DNA of 51,040 nucleotides from Acidovorax sp. (lineage in GTDB: Bacteria; Pseudomonadota; Gammaproteobacteria; Burkholderiales; Burkholderiaceae_C), in assembly GCF_021287135.1 (NCBI RefSeq), contig NZ_JAJTBB010000008.1:1-51040 (forward strand), read 5' to 3'. Shown one piece after another: positions 1 to 10,238 of the stretch. The stretch's first letter is position 1. The number at the start of each line of letters is the position of its first letter. Position numbers and translations under genes: made by a program. A model generated the notes under the pieces. It was given only the letters and a program-made list of their open reading frames with translations. It was not told where the DNA came from and did no database searches.

Positions 1-193
1 CGCGAAAACCGAGGATCGCGTGGTGCTACCGACAAGCCCAGGGTGGCCCCCTGGGCGCAGGAGGTAGTACCGCGCGAGACCGGTTTATCGCGCGTTGCAG
101 CCGATGCTCCTTCTGCCGCGCAGACTCCTAGCTGCGGGATCCGCACCAACGACAACGGGGCCGCTGGCCCCGTTGTTCATGGTGCGTCCGGCG
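1..193. other. Left edge without a recognised gene
   Basis: No recognisable gene. Reading from the first base on the plus strand, one frame stays open to about 209, but its translation resembles no family I know and it runs through the hairpin at 152-176. A GC-rich hairpin (GCCCAGGG/CCCTGGGC arms) lies near 36-56. I looked for 4.5S RNA, tmRNA, RNase P RNA and tRNA features and saw none. It could be the tail of a gene that begins outside the window. Confidence 0.3.
152..176 (-). terminator. Hairpin after the acyl-CoA dehydrogenase gene
   Basis: A perfect inverted repeat, ACAACGGGGCC then a three-base loop then GGCCCCGTTGT, begins 18 bases past the stop codon of the dehydrogenase gene. There is no clear T-tract on either strand. 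It may be a weak or bidirectional terminator, or simply an RNA-stabilising 3' hairpin. Confidence 0.5.
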
Positions 194-1468
<1,275 letters not shown>

Positions 1469-1495
1469 GGGGTCTCTCCGTTGGTAATCAGGGGC

Positions 1496-2581
1496 TTATC
1501 CGCGCTGGGCGAACGACCAGGCCAGCTCGGCCATAGGCCGCGCCGTGTCTCCCGAAGCCTTGGCCTGGGCGCTGGAGGCCGTGCCGGCCTCCACGCGCTT
1601 GGCGATGCCTTGCAGGATGGCCGCAATGCGGAACATGTTGTAGGCCAGGTAGAAGTTCCAGTCGGCCGCCAGCGCCTCGGGCGTGGCGATGCCGGTGCGC
1701 TCGCAGTAGCGGCGGATGTACGAGGTCTCGTCTGGAATGCCCAGCGCCGCCAGGTCCTGCCCGGCAATGCCGCGGCCCAGGGCGGCCGGGATGTGCCAGC
1801 TCATGCAGTGGTAGCTGAAGTCCGCCAGCGGGTGGCCCAGCGTGGACAGCTCCCAGTCCAGCACCGCGACCACGCGCGGCTCGGTGGGGTGGAACATCAG
1901 GTTGTCCAGCCGGTAGTCGCCATGCACGATGGACACTTGGCTCTCGTCGCGGGCGCTGGCTGGCATGTGGGCCGGCAGCCATTCCATGAGCTTGTCCATC
2001 TCGGGGATGGGCTGCGTGATGGAGGCCACGTACTGCTTGCTCCAGCGGCCGATCTGGCGCTCGAAATAGTTGCCCGGCTTGCCGTAGTTCGCCAGGCCCC
2101 GGTCCGCGAACTTCACCGTGTGCAGCGCGGCGATCACGCGGTTCATCTCGTCGTAGATGGCGCCGCGCTGCGCGGGCGTCATGCCGGGCAGGGACTGGTC
2201 CCACAGCACGCGGCCCTGCATGCACTCCATCACGTAGAACGCGCGGCCGATGACGGACTCGTCCTCGCACAGCACGTGCATGCGCGGCACCGGCACATCG
2301 GTGCCGTACAGGCCGCGCATCACCGCGAACTCGCGCTCAATCGCGTGGGCCGAGGGCAGCAGCTTGGCCACCGGACCGGGCTTGGCGCGCATCACGTAGC
2401 TGGCCGTGGGCGTGATGAGCTTGTAGGTGGGGTTGGACTGCCCGCCCTTGAACATCTCGACGGTCAGCGGGCCGGCGAAGCCCTCCATGTGGTGCGTGAG
2501 CCAGGCGGTCAGCGCATCGATGTCAAAGGCGTGCTGGTCCGAAACGGGCCGGGTGCCGACGAAATGGTCAAAGTTGCTCAT
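1496..2581 (-). CDS. APH-fold phosphotransferase, LvaA/ACAD10-kinase-like
   Basis: A 361-residue aminoglycoside-phosphotransferase-fold kinase. Two diagnostic motifs are visible: the catalytic loop HGDYRLDN and the metal-binding segment LDWELSTLGHP. The family is not an antibiotic-resistance enzyme in this setting. Homologues fused or adjacent to acyl-CoA dehydrogenases phosphorylate hydroxyacyl-CoA substrates. Length fits LvaA (about 360 residues). It lies 27 bases upstream of the ACAD10/11-type dehydrogenase gene and 25 bases downstream of the Crp-type regulator gene, so the three may be cotranscribed. I see no small lvaB-like gene beside it, which differs from the Pseudomonas operon. Confidence 0.82.
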   Translation of the reverse strand: MSNFDHFVGTRPVSDQHAFDIDALTAWLTHHMEGFAGPLTVEMFKGGQSNPTYKLITPTASYVMRAKPGPVAKLLPSAHAIEREFAVMRGLYGTDVPVPRMHVLCEDESVIGRAFYVMECMQGRVLWDQSLPGMTPAQRGAIYDEMNRVIAALHTVKFADRGLANYGKPGNYFERQIGRWSKQYVASITQPIPEMDKLMEWLPAHMPASARDESQVSIVHGDYRLDNLMFHPTEPRVVAVLDWELSTLGHPLADFSYHCMSWHIPAALGRGIAGQDLAALGIPDETSYIRRYCERTGIATPEALAADWNFYLAYNMFRIAAILQGIAKRVEAGTASSAQAKASGDTARPMAELAWSFAQRG

Positions 2582-2606
2582 GGAGTGCGGAAAGGGGTTC
2601 GGTCAG

Positions 2607-3326
2607 TCAGTTATCGGTTTCTGCAATGCGCATCAGGGCTTCGCGGTCACGCACGACGAGGCCGCCCGGCTCGATGCGGATGGCGTCCTCGCGCTCCATC
2701 GCCTTGAGCTCCTGGTTCACGCGCTGGCGCGACGCGCCCAGCAGCTGCGCCAGCTCTTCCTGCGCCAGCTGCAGGCTGATGCGGATTTCGCTGCCGTCCG
2801 ACAGGCTGGGCACGCCATAGCTGCGCACCAGGTGCACCAGCTGCTTGGCCAGCCGTGAGCGCAGGGGCAGGGTGTTGAGGTCCTCGACCAGCCCGAACAG
2901 CTGCCGGATGCGTCGCGCATGCAGGCGCAGCATGGCCTCGTACAGCTCGGTGTGCACGGCCAGGATCTTCTTGAAATCGGCCTTGGCCACGCACAGGATG
3001 GTGGTGTCCCCGTGCGCATAGGCATCGTGCGTGCGGCGGTCCCCATCGAAGATCGCCACGTCGCCGAACCAGATGCCCGGCTCCACGTAGGTGAGCGTGA
3101 TCTGCTTGCCCGAGATGGAGGTGGAGCTCACCCGCACCGCACCGCGTGCGCAGGCAATCCACTCCTCGGGCGGGTCGCCGCGCGCGGCGATCAGGCCGCC
3201 ATCCTTGAAGCGTTTGACGTAGGCACATCGGAGAATGTCGTGGCGCAGCGAAGGGGAAAGGGATGAAAACCAGCGACCGGAGTTGATCGCTTCACGTTCT
3301 TCGATAGTAAGAATCGGGTCGTCCAT
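2607..3326 (-). CDS. Crp/Fnr-family transcriptional regulator
   Basis: 239 residues from the ATG giving MDDPILTIEERE. The frame is open 47 codons further upstream, but that part is low-complexity and crosses the intergenic region. An N-terminal cyclic-nucleotide-binding-like beta-roll (about 30-145) is followed by a dimerisation helix and a C-terminal winged helix-turn-helix containing ELAQLLGASRQRVNQELKAM. There is no N-terminal cysteine cluster, so it is not an Fnr-type Fe-S sensor. It is the first gene ahead of the kinase and dehydrogenase genes and probably controls them or the divergently arranged surroundings. The effector is unknown. Confidence 0.85.
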   Translation of the reverse strand: MDDPILTIEEREAINSGRWFSSLSPSLRHDILRCAYVKRFKDGGLIAARGDPPEEWIACARGAVRVSSTSISGKQITLTYVEPGIWFGDVAIFDGDRRTHDAYAHGDTTILCVAKADFKKILAVHTELYEAMLRLHARRIRQLFGLVEDLNTLPLRSRLAKQLVHLVRSYGVPSLSDGSEIRISLQLAQEELAQLLGASRQRVNQELKAMEREDAIRIEPGGLVVRDREALMRIAETDN

Positions 3327-3425
3327 GGTCTGTCTTTTGCGTGACTGGAAACGGGGCCATTGTCGCGTGAGGGACCTTCGTGCTGCGTCAGGGTTGTCAC
3401 CTGCGCGTCTGCGGCCGACCCCATG

Positions 3426-3462
3426 AAAAAGCCCCTGGGCGCCGGGCTGGCGCACAGGGGCT
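3426..3462 (-). terminator. Rho-independent terminator after the crotonase gene
   Basis: On the minus strand an AGCCCCTG/CAGGGGCT stem with a GC-rich loop is followed at once by TTTTT. It lies just downstream of the crotonase-fold gene and separates the two-gene beta-oxidation operon from the Crp-type regulator gene. Confidence 0.8.
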
Positions 3463-3485
3463 CGCAAAGCGGTGGAGAGGGCGTG

Positions 3486-4265
3486 CTATTCGTAGCGCGG
3501 CGCGCGCTTTTCCAGGAAGGCGGTGATGCCTTCGCCGCCATTGGCATGGTGCAGGTTCTTCACGAAATGATCGCGCTCGCGGCCCAGTTGCTGCGTCAGC
3601 GTGGCGTGGGGGGCCTCGCTCAGCAGCTCCTTGATGCTGGCCAGCGTGTTGGGGGCCTTGGCGTTGAGTTGCACGGCCAGCGACAGCGCCGCGTCCAGCG
3701 CGGAGCCGGGGTCGGCAAGGCGGTTGACCAGGCCCAGCGCATGCAGCCGTTCGGCGCCGATGCGGTCCCCCGTCATCAGGATCTCGGTGGCCACCTGCCG
3801 CGACAACGCCTGCGACAGGCTCCAGCTGGCCCCGCCGTCCGGCGAGAGCGCAACGTTGCTGTACGCCATGACGAACACGGCATCGCGCGCGGCCACGATG
3901 AAATCGCAGGCCAGCGCCAGCGAGAAGCCCGCGCCGGCGGCCGCGCCTTCCACTGCGGCAATGACCGGCTTGGGGTAGGTGCGGATGGCTTCGATCCAGT
4001 GGTGCAGACCCTCAATGCTTTGCGCTTGCACCGCGGGGGGCTGCTGCCGGTTGGCCAGCAGGCGCTGCAGGTTGCCGCCGGAGCAGAACATGCCGTCGGC
4101 GCCGGTGATCACCACGCTGCGGATGTCCGGGCTGCTCTCGGCAACGCTGAGGGCCTCGATGCCGGCGGCATACATCGCCGGGTCGATGGCGTTGCGCCGC
4201 TCGGGGTTGCGCAGGGTCAGTACCAGGGTCTGGCCCTGGCTGGTGCTTTGGAGTTCTGCGGGCAT
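3486..4265 (-). CDS. Enoyl-CoA hydratase/isomerase family protein
   Basis: A 259-residue crotonase-fold protein. The oxyanion-hole segment DGMFCSGGNL (about 58-67) and the GAAAGAGFSLALACDF helix are clear. Both glutamates used by classical enoyl-CoA hydratases appear to be replaced (Ser in GAGFSLA, and no Glu before the SPDGG loop), while an Asp sits in SPDGG. That pattern suits delta-3,delta-2-enoyl-CoA isomerase/PaaG-like or alternative oxepin-CoA hydrolase members better than a hydratase. It follows the 3-hydroxyacyl-CoA dehydrogenase gene by 24 bases, so the two form one operon. A phenylacetate or general beta-oxidation role are both possible. Confidence 0.85.
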   Translation of the reverse strand: MPAELQSTSQGQTLVLTLRNPERRNAIDPAMYAAGIEALSVAESSPDIRSVVITGADGMFCSGGNLQRLLANRQQPPAVQAQSIEGLHHWIEAIRTYPKPVIAAVEGAAAGAGFSLALACDFIVAARDAVFVMAYSNVALSPDGGASWSLSQALSRQVATEILMTGDRIGAERLHALGLVNRLADPGSALDAALSLAVQLNAKAPNTLASIKELLSEAPHATLTQQLGRERDHFVKNLHHANGGEGITAFLEKRAPRYE

Positions 4266-4289
4266 GGTGACCTGTGATGGGTGCGGTAG

Positions 4290-5813
4290 TCAGTGTTCTT
4301 CCACATGCGTCAGGCTCAGGCCGATGGCTCCGCGCCGCCGCAGCCAGGGGCTGGGACGGTAGCGCGTGTCGCCGTACACGGTCTGCAGGTTGAACAGCAC
4401 TTCCAGGATGTTGGTGGGCCCCCAGCGGTCGCCCATGGCCAGCGGGCCGAGCGGGTAGCCCAGGCCCAGCGTGACGGCGGTCTCCAGATCGCGCGGGCTG
4501 CAGATGCCCTGCTGGCAGATGTCGCTGGCAATGTTGACGATGGTGGCCACGACCCGCTGCGTGACGAACCCGCCGCTGTCGCGGATCACGCTGACGGGCT
4601 TGCCGTCCCGGGCGAACAGGGCATGGGCGGCGTTGCGGATGTCCACGCGCGTGGCCGGGTTGGTGGCCAGCACGCGGCGCTTGGTGGCGGCGTCTTCGAT
4701 GAGCATGTCGATGCCCACCGTGCGCGCCGGGTCCAGCCGCTCCACCACGGCCACCGTGGTCACGTCAAACCCCAGGGGCGCAACCAGGGTGATGGCCTGG
4801 GGCGAGGGGGACTGCCCGGTCTCGATGGTTGCGCCCAGGTCCTTGAGCAGCTGGTACAGCTCGGCCCGCCGGGAGGCCCGCGGCGACACCCACACCGGCG
4901 GCAGGTGGGCCACCGAAGGCGGCGGCGCCTCGGCGGGAACCTGTGCGGCACCGTCCACATAGCGGTAGAACCCTTCGCCCACCTTCTTGCCCAGCACGCC
5001 GCCGGCCAGGCGCTGCGCGGTGATCACGCTGGGGCGAAACCGCGGCTCTTCGTAGTACTGGTGGTAGATGGACTCCATCACCGGGTGCGAGACGTCGAGG
5101 GCCGTCAGGTCCATGAGTTCGAAGGGCCCGAGCCTGAAGCCGACCTGGTCGCGCAGGATGCGGTCCACGGTGGCGAAGTCGGTCACCCCTTCGCCCACGA
5201 TGCGCAGCGCTTCGGTGCCGAAACCCCGCCCTGCGTGGTTCACGATGAAGCCCGGCGTGTCCTGCGCCTGCACGGGGGTGTGCCCCATCTGCTGCGCGCA
5301 GGCCGCCAGGGCGGCGCACACGGCGGGGTCGGTCTTGAGGCCGGCCACCACTTCCACCACCTTCATGAGCGGCACCGGGTTGAAGAAATGAAAGCCCGCC
5401 AGCCGCTGCGGCCGCCGCAGCCCCGCGCCGATGGCGGTCACCGACAGCGAGGACGTGTTGGTGGCCAGCACGGCATCGTCCCGCACCACGGCTTCCAGCT
5501 CTGCAAAGAGTTTCTGCTTGGCGTCCAGCCGCTCGACGATGGCCTCCACCACCAGATCGCAGGCGGCAAGCTCTGCCGCGGCCTGCACCGGGTGCAGGCG
5601 TGCCGCAAACGCCGCGACCTGGTCCGCGCCCAGCCGGCCTTTGGCCGCCAGCTTGTTCCATTGCTCCACCAGCGCCGCCTGGGCCGCCTGGGCAGCGCCC
5701 GCTTGCGCATCGAGCAAAAAGACCTCGCTGCCGGCCTGGGCTGCGATCTGTGCAATACCCCGGCCCATGGCGCCGGAGCCCACCACGGCAATGTTGGGAA
5801 ACTGAATTTTCAT
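4290..5813 (-). CDS. 3-hydroxyacyl-CoA dehydrogenase, PaaH-like, two C-terminal domains
   Basis: A 507-residue NAD-dependent 3-hydroxyacyl-CoA dehydrogenase. The Rossmann glycine motif GSGAMGRGIAQIAA lies at about 12-25, with the catalytic His in GFHFFNPVPLMKVVEVV. A first 3HCDH C-terminal domain (about 190-290) is followed by a linker and a second 3HCDH-type domain in the last 100 residues (SGGFVTQRVVATIVN). This length and the duplicated C-terminal domain match PaaH/PaaC-type enzymes (about 475-510 residues), which oxidise 3-hydroxyadipyl-CoA. No other paa gene is in the window, so the substrate assignment is open. It heads the operon with the crotonase-fold gene. Confidence 0.88.
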   Translation of the reverse strand: MKIQFPNIAVVGSGAMGRGIAQIAAQAGSEVFLLDAQAGAAQAAQAALVEQWNKLAAKGRLGADQVAAFAARLHPVQAAAELAACDLVVEAIVERLDAKQKLFAELEAVVRDDAVLATNTSSLSVTAIGAGLRRPQRLAGFHFFNPVPLMKVVEVVAGLKTDPAVCAALAACAQQMGHTPVQAQDTPGFIVNHAGRGFGTEALRIVGEGVTDFATVDRILRDQVGFRLGPFELMDLTALDVSHPVMESIYHQYYEEPRFRPSVITAQRLAGGVLGKKVGEGFYRYVDGAAQVPAEAPPPSVAHLPPVWVSPRASRRAELYQLLKDLGATIETGQSPSPQAITLVAPLGFDVTTVAVVERLDPARTVGIDMLIEDAATKRRVLATNPATRVDIRNAAHALFARDGKPVSVIRDSGGFVTQRVVATIVNIASDICQQGICSPRDLETAVTLGLGYPLGPLAMGDRWGPTNILEVLFNLQTVYGDTRYRPSPWLRRRGAIGLSLTHVEEH

Positions 5814-5887
5814 AGCGCGCCATTATGGCGTTCGCGTTGCGCGGGCGTTCTGTGCAAGAATGGTTTGCACCTAAAATTGAAATTATT

Positions 5888-8146
5888 GTGAAATTCAGTA
5901 ACGCCATTATTGGGGCCGGCCTGTGGGTGGTGGCCGCAGGTGCCTCAGCCTTGTCCTTGGGAGGCGGCAGAGGGACGGTGGTGCTGGGTTCACCCGTGGA
6001 CCTGTCCTTCGATGTCCAGCCCGACCCGGGCTCGGATTTGGCTTCCTCCTGCGTCGCTGCGCGGGTGATGGCTGGCGACACCGTGGTGAGCGATGCCAAG
6101 GTGCAGGTGGTGCCGCTGCCCGATCTGCGGGGGCGTCCCCCGGCCGTGCGGGTGCATGCCGCCATCGCCGTGGATGAACCGGTGGTGACCGTGACGCTCT
6201 CCGCCGGATGCGCAGGAAAAGTCACCCGGACCTATACCTTTCTTTCGGAATTCCCTGCCGCCGTGGCGCGGACGGCATCGCCTGTGGATGTCGCACGCCT
6301 GCCCTCCGTGGCCGGGCAGGGCGCGGACTTGCCCCGCGTGCAGCAGGGCGCGGCGCCCGCCCGGGCGGACGCCCCGCGCGCGCCGGCTGCCGCTGCGCCA
6401 GCGCCGGCTTCGCCCGAGCCCGCGTCGCCGCCGCAGCGCAGCCCGGCGCCCGTTGCGCCCAAGGCCAGGCCGGCATCCCCGGTGGCAGATGCACCGGTGC
6501 CGGCGCGCCCGTCGCCGGCCCAGCGGCCTGCGCCAGCGGCACGGTTGGCCAAGAAGGCAGCGCCAGAGCCTCGGCCCGCCGAGAAGCCGCCGAACCGCCT
6601 GGTGGTGGAGCCGCTGGACCTGTGGACGGACCGCCCCGTGGCGCTGCGTGCCGCCCCTGAACTGCAGGCCGCCCCTTCAGACCAGCCTTCAGCCGAACGC
6701 GCCCAGGCGGCGGCGCTGTGGAAATCACTGAACGCCCAGCCCGGCGATGTGCCGCCCGAGGCCGAGCGGCTGAAGGCGCTGGAAGCCGACGTGGCAGCGT
6801 TGCGCGCGCGGGCGGCCCGCGACCAGGCGCAAGCCGCCCAGCTGCAGCAGCAACTGGCCCAGGCCGATACCGACAAGTTCCCGGCCACGGTGGTGTACGC
6901 CTTGGCGGGGCTGCTGCTGCTGGCCGGCGCATTGGTGGCGTGGGCCTGGTTGCGCCTGCGCCGGGCCACCGACAAGGCGGTGCGTGCCTGGCGCGACTCC
7001 GTGGCGGCCATGGGCGGGCGCGACGCGCTGGCAGCGCACGAGGCGGCGCTGGGCCTGGTGCCGCATCCCGACGATGCCTGGACTTCCTCTGCCGGAACCG
7101 ACGGCGGCGCGGACGCGGGCGCGCAGACCGTGGCGCTGGTGCCGCCGTTTGTGGCCACGGCGCCGGCCCCGAGCGCTCCGGCGCCGCTGAAGCCTGCGGT
7201 GCCCGCGCCTGCGCCCCTGCCCGTGGCGGCCGTAGCGGCGTATGTGCCGGCCCCCGGACCCGCCCCCGTGCCGGCGCCGCAGCCCGTGGTGCACATCGTC
7301 AGCCCCGAGGAGCTGTTCGACATCCAGCAGCAGGCCGAGTTCTTCATCTCCGTGGGCGAGCACCAGCAGGCGATCGAAGTGCTCAAGAAGCACATTGCCG
7401 AGCACGGCGACACCTCGCCGCTGGCGTATCTGGAGCTTTTGCGCCTGTACCACTCGCTCAGCCGCGTGGAAGAGTTTTCGCAATTGCGCGCGCAGTTCAT
7501 GCAGTCGTTCAACGCGCAGGTGCCGGAGTTCGCCGGCTTCCACCGCACCGGCCGCATGCTGTACCACTACACCGAGGCCCTGGCGGAAATCGAGGCCGAG
7601 TGGAGTTCGCCGGCGGTGCTGCTGGTGCTGGAAAAGATGCTCTTCCGGCGCGAGGCCGAGAGCCCTGTGGAGCGCTTTGATCTGGCGGCGTATGACGATC
7701 TGCTGCTGCTGTTGTCGATCGCGCAGACCACGCCCGCCAGCGCGCGCGGCGCCGCGCCGCCGCGCAAGCGCACCACGCCGCTGTCGGCGCCTGCGATGGT
7801 GGAAGGCCTGCAGGAACGCCCCGCCGTGCCCCAGCAGGTGCTGGCCCCCGAGCACGACCTGCCGCTGGATTCGCTGAATGCGGCGCTGGAGTTCGACTTT
7901 GACGAGGTGTTCCCCTCGGCGCGCCCCGCTGCGCCGCAAAGCGCTGTGGCACCCGCGCCGGTGGACACGCGGGGGGCTCCGCTGGACCTGGACCTGACGG
8001 AGCCGCCGCACCTTACGCTCAGCGATCTGCCGCCGGTGCCGGTCACGGCGCCGCCCCCGCCGGGCCACGCCGTCGGCTTTGGCCTGGACAACGATCTGGT
8101 GGAACTGCGCCTGGAGCTGGAGCAGAAGAAAACCGACTCGCGCTAG
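5888..8146 (+). CDS. FimV-like inner-membrane TPR protein
   Basis: 752 residues from a GTG start chosen because it opens directly into a signal peptide (KFSNAIIGAGLWVVAAGASA); an in-frame ATG 21 codons upstream would add charged residues before it. After the signal comes a FimV N-terminal-like segment (LGSPVDLSFDVQ), then a long Ala/Pro-rich linker (about 110-230), a short coiled coil (about 285-325), one membrane segment (PATVVYALAGLLLLAGALVA, near 332) and a second Pro/Ala linker. A TPR-like region follows (about 470-600, containing EELFDIQQQAEFFISVGEHQ). FimV proteins help place polar machinery such as type IV pili. Neither asd nor truA, the usual fimV neighbours, is adjacent. Convergent with thiE. 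Confidence 0.72.
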   Translation: MKFSNAIIGAGLWVVAAGASALSLGGGRGTVVLGSPVDLSFDVQPDPGSDLASSCVAARVMAGDTVVSDAKVQVVPLPDLRGRPPAVRVHAAIAVDEPVVTVTLSAGCAGKVTRTYTFLSEFPAAVARTASPVDVARLPSVAGQGADLPRVQQGAAPARADAPRAPAAAAPAPASPEPASPPQRSPAPVAPKARPASPVADAPVPARPSPAQRPAPAARLAKKAAPEPRPAEKPPNRLVVEPLDLWTDRPVALRAAPELQAAPSDQPSAERAQAAALWKSLNAQPGDVPPEAERLKALEADVAALRARAARDQAQAAQLQQQLAQADTDKFPATVVYALAGLLLLAGALVAWAWLRLRRATDKAVRAWRDSVAAMGGRDALAAHEAALGLVPHPDDAWTSSAGTDGGADAGAQTVALVPPFVATAPAPSAPAPLKPAVPAPAPLPVAAVAAYVPAPGPAPVPAPQPVVHIVSPEELFDIQQQAEFFISVGEHQQAIEVLKKHIAEHGDTSPLAYLELLRLYHSLSRVEEFSQLRAQFMQSFNAQVPEFAGFHRTGRMLYHYTEALAEIEAEWSSPAVLLVLEKMLFRREAESPVERFDLAAYDDLLLLLSIAQTTPASARGAAPPRKRTTPLSAPAMVEGLQERPAVPQQVLAPEHDLPLDSLNAALEFDFDEVFPSARPAAPQSAVAPAPVDTRGAPLDLDLTEPPHLTLSDLPPVPVTAPPPPGHAVGFGLDNDLVELRLELEQKKTDSR

Positions 8147-8235
8147 CAGGCCGGTGGTGGGGTTGGCCAATCCGAAGGGTTTGGCGCCGGTGCAGGGCCC
8201 GGGCCCACGCCGCCCCGCCTTCGTTCAGCTTTCGC

Positions 8236-9150
8236 TCAGCCTGCCGCGTCCATCAGGCGCATCAGCTGCGCCGCGGCAGCTTCCGGGTCTGGCGCGTTGA
8301 CGATGGCGCGCACCACCGCGATGGAGCCCACCCCCGTGGCACGCACCTGCGCAAACTGCTCGGCCCCGATGCCGCCGATGGCCACCTGGGGGTAGTGCCG
8401 CATCAGCCGCGCATAGGCGCCCAGTCGGCCCACGCCCTGCGGGGCCGTGGCCATCTTTTTCAGGGTGGTGGGAAACACCGCACCCATGGCGATGTAGCTC
8501 GGGCCGGCGGCGTCGGCCCGCACCATTTCGGCATAGCCGTGCGTGCTGACCCCCAGACGGATGCCGCGCGAGCGCATGGCCTGCAGGTCGTCCTGCGACA
8601 GCGCGTCCAGGTCTTCCTGGCCGAGGTGGACCCCGTAGGCGCCTGCCTCCAGGGCCGTGCGCCAGTGGTCGTTGATGAACAGCAGGGCCCCGGTGCCTCG
8701 CACCGCGTCGACTGCCGCCTGGACTTCGCGCGCAATCGCCTGCGCATCGGTGGACTTGAAGCGCAGCTGCACCGTGGGCACGCCCGCGCGGGCCATGCGC
8801 CCCACCCACTGCGCATCGGGCAGCACGGCATAGAGGCCCAGCCGCTGGGGGCAGGGGGCAAAGGCGCGAGGGTGCGGCAGGCCTTGCAGGCCGAAATCCT
8901 GGGGATCGTCCGGCCACAGCGCGGGCTCGAAGGCGCCGGTGCGGACGCTGCGCGCCAGCCAAGCCTGGGCCAGGCATTCTGCGTCGTGGGCAATGAAGCC
9001 CAGGGCGCTGCACGCCCGCAACGCGGCCAGGTACACGGCCTCCTGCCGGGTGGCCGCGGGCACGGGCTCGGCCTCGAAGCCAGCAAAGCTCGCACCGTGG
9101 TGCTGCAGGATCGCCTGCGCCATGGCGCCGGTATCGGCTGCGGCGGTCAT
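8236..9150 (-). CDS. thiE: Thiamine-phosphate synthase with N-terminal extension
   Basis: 304 residues; makes thiamine phosphate from HMP-diphosphate and thiazole phosphate. The ThiE TIM barrel starts near residue 104 ([12 protein letters not shown]) and includes [49 protein letters not shown] and the phosphate-binding VAIGGIG. The first 100 residues are extra compared with stand-alone ThiE and align by eye with the C-terminal helices of ThiD (see findings). The start ATG overlaps the thiG stop as ATGA, which indicates translational coupling. Last gene of thiO-thiS-thiG-thiE under a TPP riboswitch. Confidence 0.92.
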   Translation of the reverse strand: MTAAADTGAMAQAILQHHGASFAGFEAEPVPAATRQEAVYLAALRACSALGFIAHDAECLAQAWLARSVRTGAFEPALWPDDPQDFGLQGLPHPRAFAPCPQRLGLYAVLPDAQWVGRMARAGVPTVQLRFKSTDAQAIAREVQAAVDAVRGTGALLFINDHWRTALEAGAYGVHLGQEDLDALSQDDLQAMRSRGIRLGVSTHGYAEMVRADAAGPSYIAMGAVFPTTLKKMATAPQGVGRLGAYARLMRHYPQVAIGGIGAEQFAQVRATGVGSIAVVRAIVNAPDPEAAAAQLMRLMDAAG

Positions 9151-9950
9151 GCGTGGTGCCAGAAGGGGGTGCCCAGCACGGGGGTGCTGGGCTGGGCTGC
9201 GTCCTGGGCCGACATGGCGCCGGCACGGTGCGCCGCACGGCCTGCGCTGACTGCGTCGGCAAACGCGCCGGCCATGGCCACTGGGTCTTGCGCCAGTGCC
9301 ACGGCGGTGTTCAGCAGCACGCCGTCGTAGCCCCATTCCATCACCTGGCAGGCGTGCGAGGGCAGGCCCAGGCCCGCGTCGACGAGCAGCGGCACATCCA
9401 GGCGCTCGCGCAGCGTGCGCAGGGCATAGGGGTTCACCGGTCCGCGGCCGGTGCCGATCGGGGCTGCCCAGGGCATCACGGCCTGGCAGCCCACGTCCAC
9501 CAGGCGCTGGCACACCACCAGGTCTTCGGTGCAATAGGGCAGCACCAGGAAGCCCTCCTTGATGAGGTGCTCCGCGGCGCCCACCAGGTTCAGCGTGTCG
9601 GGCTGCAGGGTGTAGTCGTCGCCAATCAGCTCCAGCTTGATCCACGGGGTGTTGAACACCTCGCGCGCCATCTGGGCGGTGGTGATGGCCTCTTGCGCGC
9701 TGTGGCAGCCGGCGGTGTTGGGCAGCACCGGCACGTTCAGCTGGTGCAGCAGCTCCCAGAAGCTGCTGCCGCTTTCGGCCGGGTTGCTGCCCTGGCGCCG
9801 CAGCGACGCGGTGACCATGGCGGGCTGCGCGCGCCGCACGGCGGCTTCCAGCACGGCAGGCGAGGGATAGCGGGAGGTGCCCAGCAACAGGCGGCTGGCG
9901 AAGCGCTGGCCGTACAGCACCAGCGGGTCTTGGGGCATCGGAGTGGTCAT
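9147..9950 (-). CDS. thiG: Thiazole synthase
   Basis: 267 residues from [14 protein letters not shown]. It builds the thiazole phosphate ring from deoxyxylulose phosphate, dehydroglycine and ThiS-thiocarboxylate. The Schiff-base lysine is K105 in WIKLELIGD. The conserved segments [27 protein letters not shown] and [17 protein letters not shown] are present. The frame stays open 19 codons upstream, but those codons lie in the interspersed repeat at 9951-10010 and are unlikely to be translated. thiS lies 90 bases upstream with the repeat between them. Confidence 0.95.
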   Translation of the reverse strand: MTTPMPQDPLVLYGQRFASRLLLGTSRYPSPAVLEAAVRRAQPAMVTASLRRQGSNPAESGSSFWELLHQLNVPVLPNTAGCHSAQEAITTAQMAREVFNTPWIKLELIGDDYTLQPDTLNLVGAAEHLIKEGFLVLPYCTEDLVVCQRLVDVGCQAVMPWAAPIGTGRGPVNPYALRTLRERLDVPLLVDAGLGLPSHACQVMEWGYDGVLLNTAVALAQDPVAMAGAFADAVSAGRAAHRAGAMSAQDAAQPSTPVLGTPFWHHA

Positions 9951-10010
9951 TTGGTTGCTACTGTATTGATAGCTGCTCGCGCTTGATGAAAAAGCGCTGG
10001 TGGCCATTTT
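9951..10010 (-). repeat. Interspersed palindromic repeat, copy A
   Basis: Carries the family hallmarks in reverse orientation: ATTGATAGCTGCTCGCGCTT, then AAAAAGCGCTGGTGGCCATTTT. It fills the thiS-thiG gap, directly abuts the thiG start codon, and would be transcribed in the thi mRNA as a stem-loop. Confidence 0.8.
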
Positions 10011-10040
10011 CTTAAAATTTTTACGCTGCGCACCCGTGGC

Positions 10041-10238
10041 TCAGCCGCCGGTGACGGGCGAAATGATTTCCACGCGGTCGCCCGGCTGCAGGGTGTGGAC
10101 GGCGTAGCGGCTGTTGGGCACGAAGGTGGTGTTCACCGCCACGGCGAACGGCGGCCGCGCGGCGATGGCGGCCACCGCATCGGCCACGGTGGCGCCTTCG
10201 GGCAGCTCGTGGGGAATCTGGTTGATGGAAATGTTCAT
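10041..10238 (-). CDS. thiS: Sulfur carrier protein ThiS
   Basis: A 65-residue ubiquitin-fold protein ending in TGG, the C-terminal Gly-Gly that is adenylated and thiocarboxylated to carry sulfur to ThiG. Sequence features typical of ThiS are LPEGATVADAVAAI, FAVAVNTTFVP and LQPGDRVEIISPVTGG. Its start codon overlaps the thiO stop by four bases (ATGA). No thiF or thiI homologue is in the window, so activation of ThiS must rely on a gene elsewhere. Confidence 0.95.
   Translation of the reverse strand: MNISINQIPHELPEGATVADAVAAIAARPPFAVAVNTTFVPNSRYAVHTLQPGDRVEIISPVTGG

Noticed and set aside
1496-2581. Aminoglycoside resistance gene
   Set aside because: The APH fold is present, but the context (acyl-CoA dehydrogenase and beta-oxidation genes) and subgroup resemblance point to a metabolic hydroxyacyl-CoA kinase.
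4290-5891. Plus-strand 532-codon open frame over the 3-hydroxyacyl-CoA dehydrogenase gene
   Set aside because: Antisense shadow of a gene with conserved Rossmann and catalytic motifs; its translation is low-complexity His/Gly/Arg-rich.
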